This document shows, piece by piece, positions 48,625-61,500 of a stretch of 64,000 nucleotides of DNA. This DNA comes from Hofstenia miamia. Lineage: Eukaryota; Xenacoelomorpha; Acoela; Hofsteniidae. The notes beneath the pieces were generated by a model that saw only the letters and a program-made list of their open reading frames with translations, made no database searches and was not told the DNA's origin. Within the stretch, counting starts at the first letter, position 1. Every line of letters starts with the position of its first letter. The stretch is taken from positions 120,932-184,931 of the forward strand of contig CABFPE010000224.1 in assembly GCA_900660155.1 (NCBI GenBank), given 5' to 3'. Position numbers and translations under genes: made by a program.

Positions 48625-51600
48625 TTTAATTCAAATATCCATTCCATTTTTATTAAAAGGATGGGCGAGGCTGCTTTGTCCTTATTTACCTGATTGTTCG
48701 ATGAGCCACTATCATCTTACAGATTATAGAGCTGGCCTCGTCTAGCCCATTAAATTTGAACCGTTTTTCAAATTTCACGTGACCTTCGACCGAACTTATT
48801 CTAATTTCCAGGATAATTCCAAAGTTCAAAGTGGCAAATGGAATAGACATGTCACCTTTTTCATTGTCATTACATAAGCTCAGGGTGGTTTATGGAATGG
48901 AGAAAGGCACACATGTGTCTGCAGAATCAGAATAGCCAATGGGTTTATTACTCAGTAATGTTTGCAGTAGTCAAATTTAATACAATATATGTACATAGTT
49001 TGTTTTGGATTAAATTTTTTTCCTCATTTGAAGTACCATTATTTAATATTTTCCCATTTTAATTGATTTGGTCTCAGTTCCGTAAAATTTTCTTGTTCCA
49101 TAGTACCATGTGGTTCTCCACAAGATAACTTCTGTTTTGAACACAATTTCCAAGCATTGGGAGTAATGTTCTGAATTCTGTGGTTTCCGCTTCCTCATTT
49201 TTGTCCAAATGAATTATCTAGTCCTAAGTCAAAAGAATCCCATCTGAATTAGTAGTCCTGCAGAATCCTCATTTCTATTATTCTACAATTACAATTTGAA
49301 ACCGGGGCTATTCTAGCATCTGTTAGACAGATTTTTGAGTGTCATAGTCCATGTGAAAACAATGAAAGGATTCTGTGGCATTCTAGATTAAGCCGCCACA
49401 ATTTCCTGCCTTTTGTTCGAATCCAGCAAGTCACATTTTCCAATTATAAGATTACTTTTTGGGCTGATGCTGTGAACAATGGCTTTATAAACAATTGGTT
49501 TCATTTAGCGTTTATGACGTCTTCAATCGAATAAATCATTCACTCTTGAAGGCGAAATATTCCTGCTTCACACAAACGTGTTTTCGCACATGCTGATTTC
49601 GACCTTGATTTCCTTTCTGACTTCGAAGCCAACAAAATAGGAATAACAAGCATTTACTTTAATATTTAGTCTTTTTCGCGCATAGGGCGAATAATTTCTA
49701 CAAGTTTTTTATAAATTAATCTCAATTTTAAGTATTTTTACTGCACATTAATTCTTTCACTGAAATTCCGGTTACTGCGCTGGCTAAGCTTGCAGGATAT
49801 TTTATATGTAGTCTAAGCTGGTATTTACGTGAAACACCGGCTTCTTTGTTCAAATGTAATATTATTTATTCTCGACAACAAATGTAATACTTATTTGTTT
49901 TCTATGTTTTATTTTTTCTACTAAATAAGACTTAAGGTATAACTTATGGTCACATTAAAAAGCGCGTAAAGTTCTCCCCAAAACAAATTTGAAACTTGTG
50001 AAAAATTTATTCAATTTTTTTCCTTCCCATTACTAATGCACCCAATGAGTACGCTTCAAACTGTTTTCAGAGGTAAAGTAAAGGTTTTATCATCGTTCTT
50101 GTTCTTTTTGTTTTATTACTTGTGAGAAATTATCTATTACCAGATGTAGACTGAATCGAGATCACCTCTGTCTGATTTTTCAAATTATTTTAATATTGTC
50201 TGTTTTTTAATTACTAGATACAAAGACATGGAAAGGATTGCATTACTCCTCATATCATGTCCACTCAACCGGAATTTATTTGATTTTAACATTCCAGACA
50301 GTTGTGTCCTTGTTTTCATTTTGTTAATACCTAAGATTACTTAATGCCTCAAAGCTTATTTTCCAAATGTGAGTTCTGCAATCTTAGTTAATTTATCTTT
50401 AAAAATGTAGTACTAGACTCAATAATATAATCCGAATTAGCAAAACTTCCTATTATCCAAGATGGACTGTTCAAATATTTTTAATTCACATTTACACTGT
50501 TGTCTATTGGAGTGATGTTCCCATGAGATGGGATGAGATAGATATTTGTACTTACCATAGTACAATGACATTGTCAGAATGATTCTAAATGGTCATACTT
50601 GGATTATTCTTTTGAGTTAATAGTCAATACATTTTGTCGTTTTGCATATCACTTTGTGCATATTGAGGTTTCGAGCCAAAAATTGCCAACTTGCAATAAA
50701 ATATAAAAGTTGACAAATGCAGTTATCACCATTTTGTTCTAAATAACTTTACATGTCACTAAGTTGCTTCAAAAATTTTTGAATAAGGCATCAAAAGTCA
50801 AAATATAGTATAAAAAACATTTTATAGTGTGTATAGAGTTAAGTAATAAATGGGTAACTCCAAAAGTCGATTTTTTGACGTTGGCACCTTTTGGCTCTAA
50901 ACCCCTGAAATAGTCTTGTTTAGGAAAGACTAAACTTTCATAAATTTAATAATTTTCTTTGAACTGTACTCCATATTAATATTATAATAGGAATCCAGTG
51001 GAATGGGATGGGACAGGCATATATTGCCATTGGATGTGATGCGACAGATAAACATGTCCCATTGACAAACCTGCAAATTTATGCTCAGTGCGTTTACCTA
51101 AAAGACATTCAACTTGCAAGCTTTTCATGAAGAACAATTTAATATTTAATTCAATTAATTATCTTTAATGAATACTTTTCTGCACGGTTTGAAACAAATT
51201 TAGGCGCGGCTTTAGAATTTTTAAAATAGGGTACATGTCGGACACCTTACCATTTTCTGCCGAAATCTAGGCCTTTCCTATGGCTGACCTTGAAAGCTAA
51301 GCCTTCAATATCATTTTACAAACTTGACTTCATATAAATGTTTAATTAGAAAAGTATATTTCAGGAAGGAAATTTCGAACATCAATGTATGTCCATAATA
51401 TTTGAAATGCATAGAAAAACTATTTCGAAAAAATTGAAAAGTCCTGGAAAGAATGGAGACACTGCGCCCGGGGCCATTCTCCCTAATCTTGTAATTCATT
51501 TAGCAACTAGTCTAGTACCTATTTATCAAATTGGGCCGCTTTGCTTTTTCACACGCTTTCCATTTCAGTTGTTTCCGCATTCTTAATAAACCAAAGCTGC

Positions 51601-54600
51601 ACTCCTATTCAACCAATTTTTTTATTTATTCTTTAGTAAAATTCAATGATCCCTGGTTTCTAAAATGAGTTCCGGTTCTTGGAAATCACATCATATGTTA
51701 CTGCCCCATGTTTAACCGGCCCCCATTAATTATTAGCAAATGAATGTAGTAAGCGGACCGAAACTTTCAGTTTTAGTTTTTTCTTATTCGACTTGAGTCA
51801 AAATCGCTGCTTCGGTTATTTTCGGTATACCGTAGAGCTCTAGTGAAATTCCCCCCAAGTAAATTCTTCCCACTGTTAGAATTTGACTGAAGCCATTCTG
51901 CTTATCTCCATATAAATTTGGCAAAAATAATTACTATTATTTAAGTAGTCTATAATTTAGTATTTCTGCGTATTGTTGGCTGACTACTCAATTTTCCCTT
52001 GAAGCTGCATTTTATATTCAATTGATTTATCATTGCGCCACCCACTTTGAGTGAAGATTGCTAATAAGCGAAAGTTCCCTTTTTCTTGAGCTATTCAGCG
52101 CCGATTTAGCCATTAAACGAGTTCCTATGCTCTAACCAATTTATTTTTTGTTTATAAAACTATTAATCACTATCAATAATTGCAATAAATTGTTCTTACC
52201 TGTACTTTTGCCAATGTTTTTGTCTGAGAAAGCCATATATTAGAATATTTTCTAATTATTTTGCTATTTTTGTACACAAATTGTGACTGTCTGCGCTGTT
52301 TAGTAAACCCAGTGTAACAGCTATCCAATTTCCTTACTTATCATCTAAGATTTATTCACTAGTTAGATGTAGTAATTACAAGAACCATTGCTAAAGTGTT
52401 ATATTGCGATGTTTCAGTGCTTCACACATGTTTAAAAATTCGCCGGAATTTATCATCATTTATGTTAGCACTACTTGGATGCAATTGTCCAATCAAAACA
52501 TTGCTGATATGTAATCCAAAATATAAGCTTACATCTTGATGATATCATCATTTGACTTCAACAAGAATAGAGCGGGAATCTGGATTTAGAATTAAACCTG
52601 TTCGATTAAATTGTTAGAAGTGATTTGTGTGTAATTTTTTAGTTCTACTCCTAAAATGTGATTAAAGTTATCGTTTTTCATTCTTAAATTTTTTCATTAA
52701 AACGTGATATAACTTCAGCGATTCATTAAATTTATAATTGGATTTCGATTCCAAGTTCATTAATGGGACATTGTAAATTGATTTTTTACACTTGAGCGTT
52801 TTTATCCAAATTCATTTACTCCGTTTCTTTCTACGACCATTTCTTTTTATTTTCGCAAACTATTTACGCTGAACTCTCTTTGAAGTTAAGGCAACATTTC
52901 ATGAGTTTTAATTTTATTACTATATATAAATATACGGCTTGAATGCCCTTTGTATTTCTCCATATGCATGAAATTTTTATATTGGAAGAAAATCGTTTTA
53001 TATTTTTAAATTGTGACTTAATTTAGAATACATTTTTTCGAGAAATTACTATAGCTATATTCAGAGAGTGTATCCGCATACCCGGATCTCATCTTCGATA
53101 ATTTGAGATCCTCTTCTTCCAAAAATATTAGTTATCAGTATTCATTGCTTTTCATAATTGTGAAATTGTGGAATGGGTATTGAAAAATAGTGCATTTTAT
53201 AATTGAACTTGGTTCTATGCGTTTCTCTCTGTGATTTCCTTATTTCATATCTCTCATGGCGTATATCATTTACATACGCACATACTGTTCATTAGCATCT
53301 CGGCTATTGGCCTTCGTGGTCCGTTTTAGCTTGTATATAGGCCAATACCCAGTTATACTCTCCTCGTTATCTGTCCATCTTACATATCTGAAGTGCCGTG
53401 AGTGTTCATGCAAAACCCTATAGTAATCATATCGCACTGCTGTGACATTTTAACTGAAAAGTGAAGCAAAAATATTTTAAATTTCCCACAACAGTTAAAT
53501 ACGCTAATAATTCCCTTTGTGCTCTTGGCCATTCGGAGCGTATTCATATTTGACATTTCTGATGCTTGTTAGTTGAACTGACTTGCCGTGTTTTTTTCAG
53601 GTGGCCTACTACACTATAAGAGTCATTGTTTTCAACATCTCTGATCAATAATGCTCGACGTCGGTATGTTTGCTTTGCTCACCAACGCTACGACAGCAAC
53701 AAAGAGCGATATTTAGTCATTGTTTGCCTTTGTTTGTGCAGAATTATTTAAAAATTCAATACGCCGCTTCCCGCAATTTTCAATTTAGCAAGCTCATTAA
53801 AATTTCATCTCGACAGTTCTTTATTCTCCAATTCAGAATTCTCTCCCAGACATGATTCAGTTCTGTAATAATCATTCATTATTCAACAACCAATTTAATT
53901 CTTTTTATACGTCCACCGCTGTCGTTCAACAATTAATTTTTCTCCACTTATGATGCCCAAGTTTATCTAGGTCGGTCGATTGTTTTCTCACTTTTTCATT
54001 TCTTTCAAATCCCACGTCTTGAAACCGTTCTCCATTTTCCTTTGATGGAATTATCAAGTTCTTTTCTTCTTTCACCTCTTTTAGTTTATTGAGAAGTTTA
54101 TTGTAGCCGATAATCGCTTCCTCATAAATTTTATTACTAATTATCAAGAAATAGCACCTAATTTTGTTGTATTACAAGTCGTCTTATCTTTTTGTTGCAT
54201 ATAGGTAGAAATTTAGCATCGTTTATTCTTTAAATTTCTGCAATATGGAGGTATTGATGGGAAGAAATCTAAAATCCTTGTTGCTAATCTTCCATTATAA
54301 TGGGACTTTTGCATTACATTAATTTCTTTTTATTAAATTCATGCAATTGCCAAAAGTTGTTAAGAATTTTGTAAAATATAAAGTTATTTTAAGTACAATT
54401 TCTGCATATTTCTGTCCAATTGCCTTTTGAGTTTTTAACAAGGCTGTTTTTCAAAAGAAAATTTTTTCATTTAAATTTTTCGCAGTAACTGATTCCTAGG
54501 CAGTTCTAGTCTAGGATTTTGACCTATATAAGTGTTTAAGGCTCTTTAACAGCATCCAAACGCTGTGTTTAGAGTATAAGTTGACCAACCTCTTAAGTTG

Positions 54601-55229
54601 TCTTAATCTGTTAAAAATATTTGAATTTGTTTGTCTAAACGTTCTTGAAAATTTGTTTGTGATAATAGTCAATTTGCATATGCTTTGCTTTACAATCGTA
54701 AAAGTGTATCTCGCGGTGAGGAAATTTGCATTTTATGGTTGAATTTCGTGATTATACATTTAATGTTTCAGTCAGAGTGTGAGTCAAACAGCTTATTTGC
54801 GCACCCATAGCTTTGCGTCTACAAAATCAACGATTGTTTTAGTTATTCCACTGAATGATTGTTCTTTGTGGGGTCCAAATATAGTCGATTAGGGAAGCCT
54901 GTTTCATTACAATTTTCTTTTTTTAGTGTTGAACTGTTTTATCATCATTGGTGAATGTTTCGCAAATTAATCTTCTTTAATTCCTCGATTTACAAGAGCT
55001 AAGGAACAACATTATTGTTGGAGGGGCTGAACTGAGGTCCTTCCTATACAAAACTTAAATTTCATAAATTTAAAATGATTTGATGTAAAAATAAGTGCCC
55101 TAGGATAATTATTGGAGGGGCTACGTGTAAACGGGGTATTAGTCTCTGTCAAGAATGTAAGTGACGGATGATGTTATTTAGTACAAACTGCAGTTAGCGG
55201 TGGAATGATCGTTTCATTCCAACTCTGAT

Positions 55230-57336
55230 ATAATTATTTAAAAATATTCATCGCGAAGTCCTGCATATTATACTGCTTTTCATATTCAAATTTTACACAA
55301 AATTTGAGGAGGGTCCTGCAAAATTTACTTCTTTTTATATTTAAATTTTATCCAATATTTGAGGAACGGGGTATAAAATAAAGTATATATTTTTCTTAGG
55401 AATTTGGAGCTAATTACATTTTATTCATAATACTATCACAATTGTATATTAATCTAGAAACAAATATTTCTCTTTCCAATAATCTACCAATAGATTTTCA
55501 TCTTCAAGTGCGTATATTTTATATGAGGGAGTCGTATTTGTCGAGAATATGCTAAATAGTTTTAGTATTGTCACTTAAAAGAGGTCTTATACGCCGGACT
55601 TTACAGTTAGTAAACTTTTATGGTCTTATTCAAGAATGTCGCCTTGAATATAATCCAATTACTTCCAAATCATAATTCCCGTACATCACACCCAATCGTT
55701 TGTATGCTTTCGATAAATAACCAAAATTGAAGGTCTGCCGGAAAATTTTTGGACCGTTCTGTAATTTACGAACCCGAGACATCAGAGCATCATCGGAGCA
55801 AAATTAATTTTTCAATCCACTTCTCACAAATACCAATTAATATGAACCACAGGAAACCGAGTTCTTCTATCCACGGCAAGCATTCAAAATATATAATATT
55901 GGCAAAGTTGAATTGTTGAGATTCGAGATAGACTCTGTTTTCTGTATTATATTGTATCAAAATAAACCGTATTTTAGTGATTACAAACTCAGCTCGACCT
56001 GTAACCGCCCAGTTAAAGCCCAATCTAGTTCTAAATTTTTGGATAACAATACTTTTTTTCAAGTCTTGTACTTTTTTATTACAATATGTCATGTTTCCTT
56101 TTGTTTGTCATGAATTTTCATCTTATTTATGTAATTCTTTCTTCCACAAGCAATTTTTATCAATGTTTGAACACAACCTTAGCTAAATCTAGCCAATAAA
56201 AGCTTGAATATTCCTGATGAACTACTTCCCAAGCTCGACCAAAGACACTTTGTTTCTATTAATTNATAATTATTTAAAAATATTCATCGCGAAGTCCTGC
56301 ATATTATACTGCTTTTCATATTCAAATTTTACACAAAATTTGAGGAGGGGAGTAGAAAATTAACTTAAAATTGGTCTTAATATTACTTCAGTTGTTTAAG
56401 AAATGGGTATTGTGTAAAGTATATATTTTTCTTAGGAATTTGGAGCTAATTACATTTTATTCATAATACTATCACAATTGTATATTAATCTAGAAACAAA
56501 TATTTCTCTTTCCAATAATCTACCAATAGATTTTCATCTTCAAGTGCGTATATTTTATATGAGGGAGTCGTATTTGTCGAGAATATGCTAAATAGTTTTA
56601 GTATTGTCACTTAAAAGAGGTCTTATACGCCGGACTTTACAGTTAGTAAACTTTTATGGTCTTATTCAAGAATGTCGCCTTGAATATAATCCAATTACTT
56701 CCAAATCGTAATTCCCGTACATCACACCCAATCGTTTGTATGCTTTCGATAAATAACCAAAATTGAAGGTCTGCCGGAAAATTTTTGGACCGTTCTGTAA
56801 TTTACGAACCCCAGACATCAGAGCATCATCGGAGTAAATTAATTTTTCAATCCACTTCTCACAAATACAAATTAATATGAACCACAGGAAACCGAGTTCT
56901 TCTAGCCACGGCAAGCATTCAAAATATATAATATTGGCAAAGTTGGACTTTTGAGATTCGAGGTAGACTCTGTTTTCTGTCACGAATTCACTATATTGAC
57001 AAATTCTAGTATTATATTGTATCANGTATCAAAATAAACCGTATTTTAGTGATTACTAACTCAGCTCGGCCTGTAACCGCCCAGTTAAAGCCCAATCTAG
57101 TTCTAAATTTTTGGATAACAATAGTTTTTTTTAAGTCTTGTACTTGTTTATTACAATATGTCATGTTTCCTTTTGTTTGTCATGAATTTTCATCTTATTT
57201 ATGTGATTCTTTCTTCCACAAGCAATTTTAATCAATGTTTTACCACACCTTAAACTAAATCTAGCCAATAAATGCTTGAATGTTCCTGATGAACTACTTC
57301 CCAAGCTCGACCAAAGACACTTTGTTTCTATTAATT
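55230..57336. repeat. About 1.05-kb sequence present twice, joined by N
   Basis: 55230-56264 recurs as 56266-57336 after the N at 56265. Most of the copy is about 97% identical, but there are structural differences. A segment of about 75 bases near 55312-55380 is replaced by unrelated sequence in the second copy. The second copy has about 29 extra bases near 56980-57009, and a further N at 57025 sits between two copies of GTATCA. The - strand frames 55790-56092 and 56666-56983 are the same hydrophobic translation in the two copies, with mostly amino-acid-changing differences and a frameshift, so no sign of selection. Either two haplotypes placed in series or a true duplication of an interspersed repeat. 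Confidence 0.8.
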
Positions 57337-57454
57337 TTATAGTAAACAGAAGATGATGACGTTGATAATGCCAGCTGCTTCTAACTTTATTGCGCCTCAT
57401 AAATAGATCTTCACCAATTTCCCCTCTCTCTTATTTCAATGAACGCTTAGAGCA
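57319..57454. repeat. Interspersed repeat segment matching 48490-48624
   Basis: This segment overlaps and extends the end of the duplicated block at 55230-57336 and aligns over its length with 48490-48624. It shows that the sequence is a dispersed family and not only a local duplicate. Confidence 0.75.
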
Positions 57455-58189
57455 TATAATAATTTTTCAAGACATGCTTTCTATGAGACTAGAGTGAATT
57501 TTCAGAATTTTTTAGTTTTCTTGAAATCTTGTAGTACAATAAATAAGATGCAAACATTTTATAATCTAGCAAATAATTGACTGTTCAAATTTATTTACTT
57601 TATTTTGAAAGTTTGTTAAAATTGAACACATTCATACTAGAGTTGAGTCAGATCAGGATTTTTAGATCAGGTTTATCAGGATTAACCAAATTATGTTTGA
57701 TACCATCCATGTTGTTTGAACGATTATTATATCGTTTTTCTTTTATTAAATTGGAAAACTAGTTAATTCAGTATTATTTAGCTGGCGTTACTTTGCCTCT
57801 CTGTTTTCTTTCATGTAATGATAGACTGAGATAACAGTATACAAATACTGAATGCTATTTGTGCAACATCAATGGGAAACATTTGTAAATTATAGGGTCC
57901 AAATTTTGTGAGATGACGCATTTATGTCCACTTTTCTCTATTATTTACTAGTTTTATAGTCGGTGTTTATCAAGGAGACTTTTAATAATATCAATCTGTT
58001 ACTATGGTTGTTCGATTGGTTTAAGTCTGAAAAATAATTTTATGTTCTTTTCGAATATGTTAATAACTCATCTCGTCTGCCTTTTTCTTGAATTATTGCA
58101 AATCAATCATCTATAGTTTCACATAACCTATTTGCTATAAAACCATATTTTAAATTGATTTTGTTGATCATTCATATTTATGCATTTAG

Positions 58190-58436
58190 GGTTCGTTTAT
58201 TTCATAGCCTTGTGCTACATGTTTTTGGGTGTTTCCATAGTTTCCGATCGTTTCATGAGCGCCATTGAAGTGATCACATCTCAGGAAAAGGAGGTGCAGG
58301 TGAAGAGACCAAACGGAGAGTCCGCTACCGTCAGTGTTCGCATCTGGAACGAAACCGTCTCCAATCTCAGTCTTATGGCTCTCGGTTCCAGCGCACCTGA
58401 AATCATGCTGTCTGTCATCGAAGTGACCGCCAACAG
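58190..58436 (+). CDS. NCX: Na+/Ca2+ exchanger (SLC8/NCX family), second coding exon
   Basis: 247 bp, residues 63-145, entering in phase 1 after acceptor TTTAG and leaving in phase 2 before donor GTAAAC (58437). It encodes the first transmembrane helix (about residues 64-80, FVYFIALCYMFLGVSIV), then SDRFMSAIEVITSQEKE, a short cytosolic or linker stretch with RPNGE, and the alpha-1 repeat start RIWNETVSNLSLMALGSSAP followed by EIMLSVIEV. S129, S130 and E133 in GSSAPE correspond to ion-coordinating positions of the family (S109, S110 and E113 region of mammalian NCX1). All conserved signature residues are present, so the gene looks functional. Codon use is balanced and G+C is about 50%, far above the surrounding intron. 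The remaining exons (second half of alpha-1, Ca2+-binding CBD loop, alpha-2) lie beyond the window. Confidence 0.97.
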
Positions 58437-58497
58437 GTAAACAAACACATAATCCTTCTTTTATTTAAACATGTGTTGCTTATTTGTCTTATTGACT

Positions 58498-58570
58498 AAT
58501 GCCGCCTTGAAGTTAATCCATTTACTTCCACATCATAATTCTCGTACATCACACCCAGTCTTTTACGCAA
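58498..58570. repeat. Interspersed repeat fragment next to NCX exon 2
   Basis: About 70 bases starting near GCCGCCTTGAAGTTAATCC and including CGTACATCACACCCA match 55639-55705 and 56673-56740 with a few substitutions. It lies about 60 bases past the exon 2 donor. TGACTAATGCCGCCTT recurs at about 58615-58630. Confidence 0.75.
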
Positions 58571-61500
58571 CGTATTTTGATTCATTAATTCTTATGTCCA
58601 TCAGCGTTTGTAAATGACTAATGCCGCCTTTGTTCCTTTAGTTGTAACTTTGCAAACTGCTAATGCATTTGGACTAATCGTTTTAACAATTGATTAATTA
58701 GTTTGCATTTTCATCTTCTTAGTGTAGTGCTAAGAAGTGTGGTTCCTTGGGAATTTAGCGCAAACTCTTCTGCTTTATATTTGAAGATAAATTCAGTCAC
58801 ATTGCAATTATACTCTATTAATGATTACTAAACCGTTTTCCTTTTCAATGGAAATAGTCCATTCAAGCTTGTTGAGCTAGTGAATTTCACTATTTTATCC
58901 AGAGTTGTAAATTTGTCAATATTTTAGACGTCAAGTTAGAGGTAGCCTAAACCTCAAATTAATTATATTTTAAAAATAGTGAATATAATTGTAAATTGTG
59001 ATTTTCCAGCCCTGTCTCTCAGCCATCCTGGCAGACTCTCAATGCTTAATTTGTTCAGACTTGACTTTACAGATCGACAACTTATGACGTTTCTCTAACT
59101 AACTCTAAATTTCATATGGCATCTATGGAAACTATAGTAAGAACATCCTACTAGTGAAGAATAGATTGAAGGAACTCTCTTCAACAATTTAACACAAGAA
59201 AAATAGACTGATTCCCAGAAATGTTGTATGCTTTCTTTATACAGACGAGGTGAAACTGAAGCGTTTAGCGTCATATAGACATGCTTTAGTTAGAAGCAAT
59301 CATGGACAAAGTTATTGCTTTGAATTTTCAACTCTCCTGTTTACAATTAATCATCCCGCCAGTGCTCATCTTATCAATTTTCATTTTTCGTTCATTATTT
59401 TCGAATCTATGACTCAAATACCTGTGGGAATCGGTTTAATTAGCAATAAGCACGCCTCTATTAAAACCTCATAAACTATAACTGCCTCTGTACACAGAAG
59501 CCAAAATACTCAAAATTTCTCACAAAGTTTCTGTACAATTTTAAACATTATTCGACACTAAGAATTGCAATTTTGTGAATATCTGCCTGGGTTATAGTTA
59601 AAAACAAAAGTTTCAAAAAGTTTCTTCTATGCTATTTTTCACAATAAGTGCAGATTGTTATATAAAAGGTGGGCGGTTGAAGGAAAGTACGCTTGGAATA
59701 TTGAAAGTAGAAACATCGTAGTTTAACATCGAATCGATTCCGGGGATTTACTTAATGAAATCATAAATGTATTGATCTGTTTCGCAAGGAGAATGAATTA
59801 TTGCACTATTCGAAAAAAGGGTTGAATTACTAAGGCCTCTTTTTAGGGTGTGAAAGTATGTTAGAACAGTTCTTTCGATATCTACGTGTTTCGTAGCCTG
59901 CAGAATTCATTGTTGAAAGAGTCTTGCTATGTTTTGAAATTTTTTTAATGATTTCCTATTTATTTTTTAATAATTTAACGGCACAATTTGTGTTTTAAAG
60001 GTAAGGCACTTAATTTTCTAAATAAGTGACACTAATGCATTTGAAACACTAGGATTTCCATTTGTGCGTTATTTATATGCTCTTGAGAACAGTGAAAATT
60101 CAAATTTACATCCCAATTTCTTAATGAATCCTTCATTTAACTTAAAAGAAGGTACTATATTCGAAAAGTATGTATGGCATTTGAATGTGGTTGAAATTTC
60201 TTTACCTCATCCATTTTTCACGTTTTTAACCTACATAAAACCTTAAAAAATTAATTAGGCCCGCAATTGTGTAAAAATTCCTTTTTTATTTTAGTAATAA
60301 TCACATAATATATTTCTATTTGCGTCATCGTCAAATTCTTATTAGCTGAATCAATTATTTTTGAAGGAGCATTCACGCTTCAATCAAAGTGACAATGAAA
60401 CATTTCGATTTAAAACTCGCAAATGAATTTTTTAGTCAAATAAAGCCCCACCTTCCACTTTGGCCGGTGTTCATATCAAAATCTTCTGCCAACATTAATG
60501 TAGCTTGTTATTTGTAACTGAACTAAATGTTGGAAATTTCCATAGATGTGCCTTGCATCCCACTACTTCTAATTAATATCTTTTTTCCTGCGAATGCATA
60601 TCATGTTTCATTTGCTGTAACGCGTGAAGGAATAATTCTTTGTCTCGACGATTCCTGGCGCATATAAGCATTTAAATGACTATTGTTTCCAGATCCCGGC
60701 TCCAAGTGAGGCTTTATAGAGGAAAATCTGAAATCCCTCTATATATTTAGCAATTGTTGATGAGTAATTTATGCTAATTCAACGATGTCCAACTATTGGA
60801 AAGTCCATGACCGCAAGGATATTTTCTCCATGTAAGTTATTATCTCTAAAAGAGTTTTTATTCCATGGATTCAAATTTGTGATGAGTGCAGAAAAACTTC
60901 CAACCATGTTTATCCCAGTGACGACTGCAGAATCCGACCAGCTAAAACTAAGCCTTAGAAAATGTATGAAATTCACACTTTTCGAGCACAACTGTTGCGT
61001 TTGTAGTCTAAACACGAACTGTTATTTGACTTAGGTTTGCGTGTACTACGAGTAAACATGATTTTTGGACAAAGAATTACGATCTATCTCATTTATTGTT
61101 TCTAATTATATCTAGAGTTGTAGATACATTAATGTTTTGAATTCCACTTGAGCCCAAATTATCTAATATATAATATAACACTGAATAATCAGTGTATATT
61201 CGGTTTAATGGCAGACCAAAACCAAATGACAGCTGAATCTCAAATGCATATTGTCACATTACGTAATTTTAGCAGTAAGTAGTTTGAAAACCATTATAGG
61301 TCGGTATATTTAAAATTTAAATTTGGAATAAGGTTTGTGGTTGTGGATAGTTAGTTTTTGAGAAATTAGCAGTTCTTCGTCATTTATTTTTTTACTGGGG
61401 GGAAACATGTTTAGTCACCTGAGCAAAGAAGTCAGGATTATCAAGAACGACGAATGGGATCATTGTAAACATAGACATATGCAGTATTGTATTTTAAATA

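Larger units (their letters stand above)
24605..58189 (+). other. NCX intron 1 (33.6 kb, phase 1)
   Basis: Donor GTAAAC at 24605 and acceptor TGCATTTAG ending at 58189. Besides the mobile elements and repeats listed separately, the intron is AT-rich DNA without recognisable genes. In particular I see nothing in about 29441-33953, 34512-39365, 39631-41537, 43991-48489 and 48625-55000 beyond TA microsatellites and random-looking frames. A short G+C-rich block sits at 25085-25165. CAGAGTTGGA-type ends at 48009 and, inverted, at 55227 may mark further hAT-like remnants. Confidence 0.85.

Noticed and set aside
51194-51490. AGGCGCGGCTTTAG as another hAT-like MITE
   Set aside because: The left end matches the 27645 element, but the first base is changed and no right end or target duplication could be found.
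51751-51845. ACCGAAA / TTTCGGT words as a hAT remnant
   Set aside because: The inverted CGAAA words are suggestive, but no termini or duplication were found.
53926-54147. Lysine- and glutamate-rich 73-codon - strand frame
   Set aside because: It could form a coiled coil, but there is no family match and no flanking gene structure. The composition fits AT-rich chance sequence.
55790-56983. Hydrophobic - strand protein shared by the two 1-kb copies
   Set aside because: Differences between copies are mostly amino-acid changing and one is a frameshift, and the small third copy at 58505 also shows mainly replacement changes. The frame is carried along by the repeat and not by selection.
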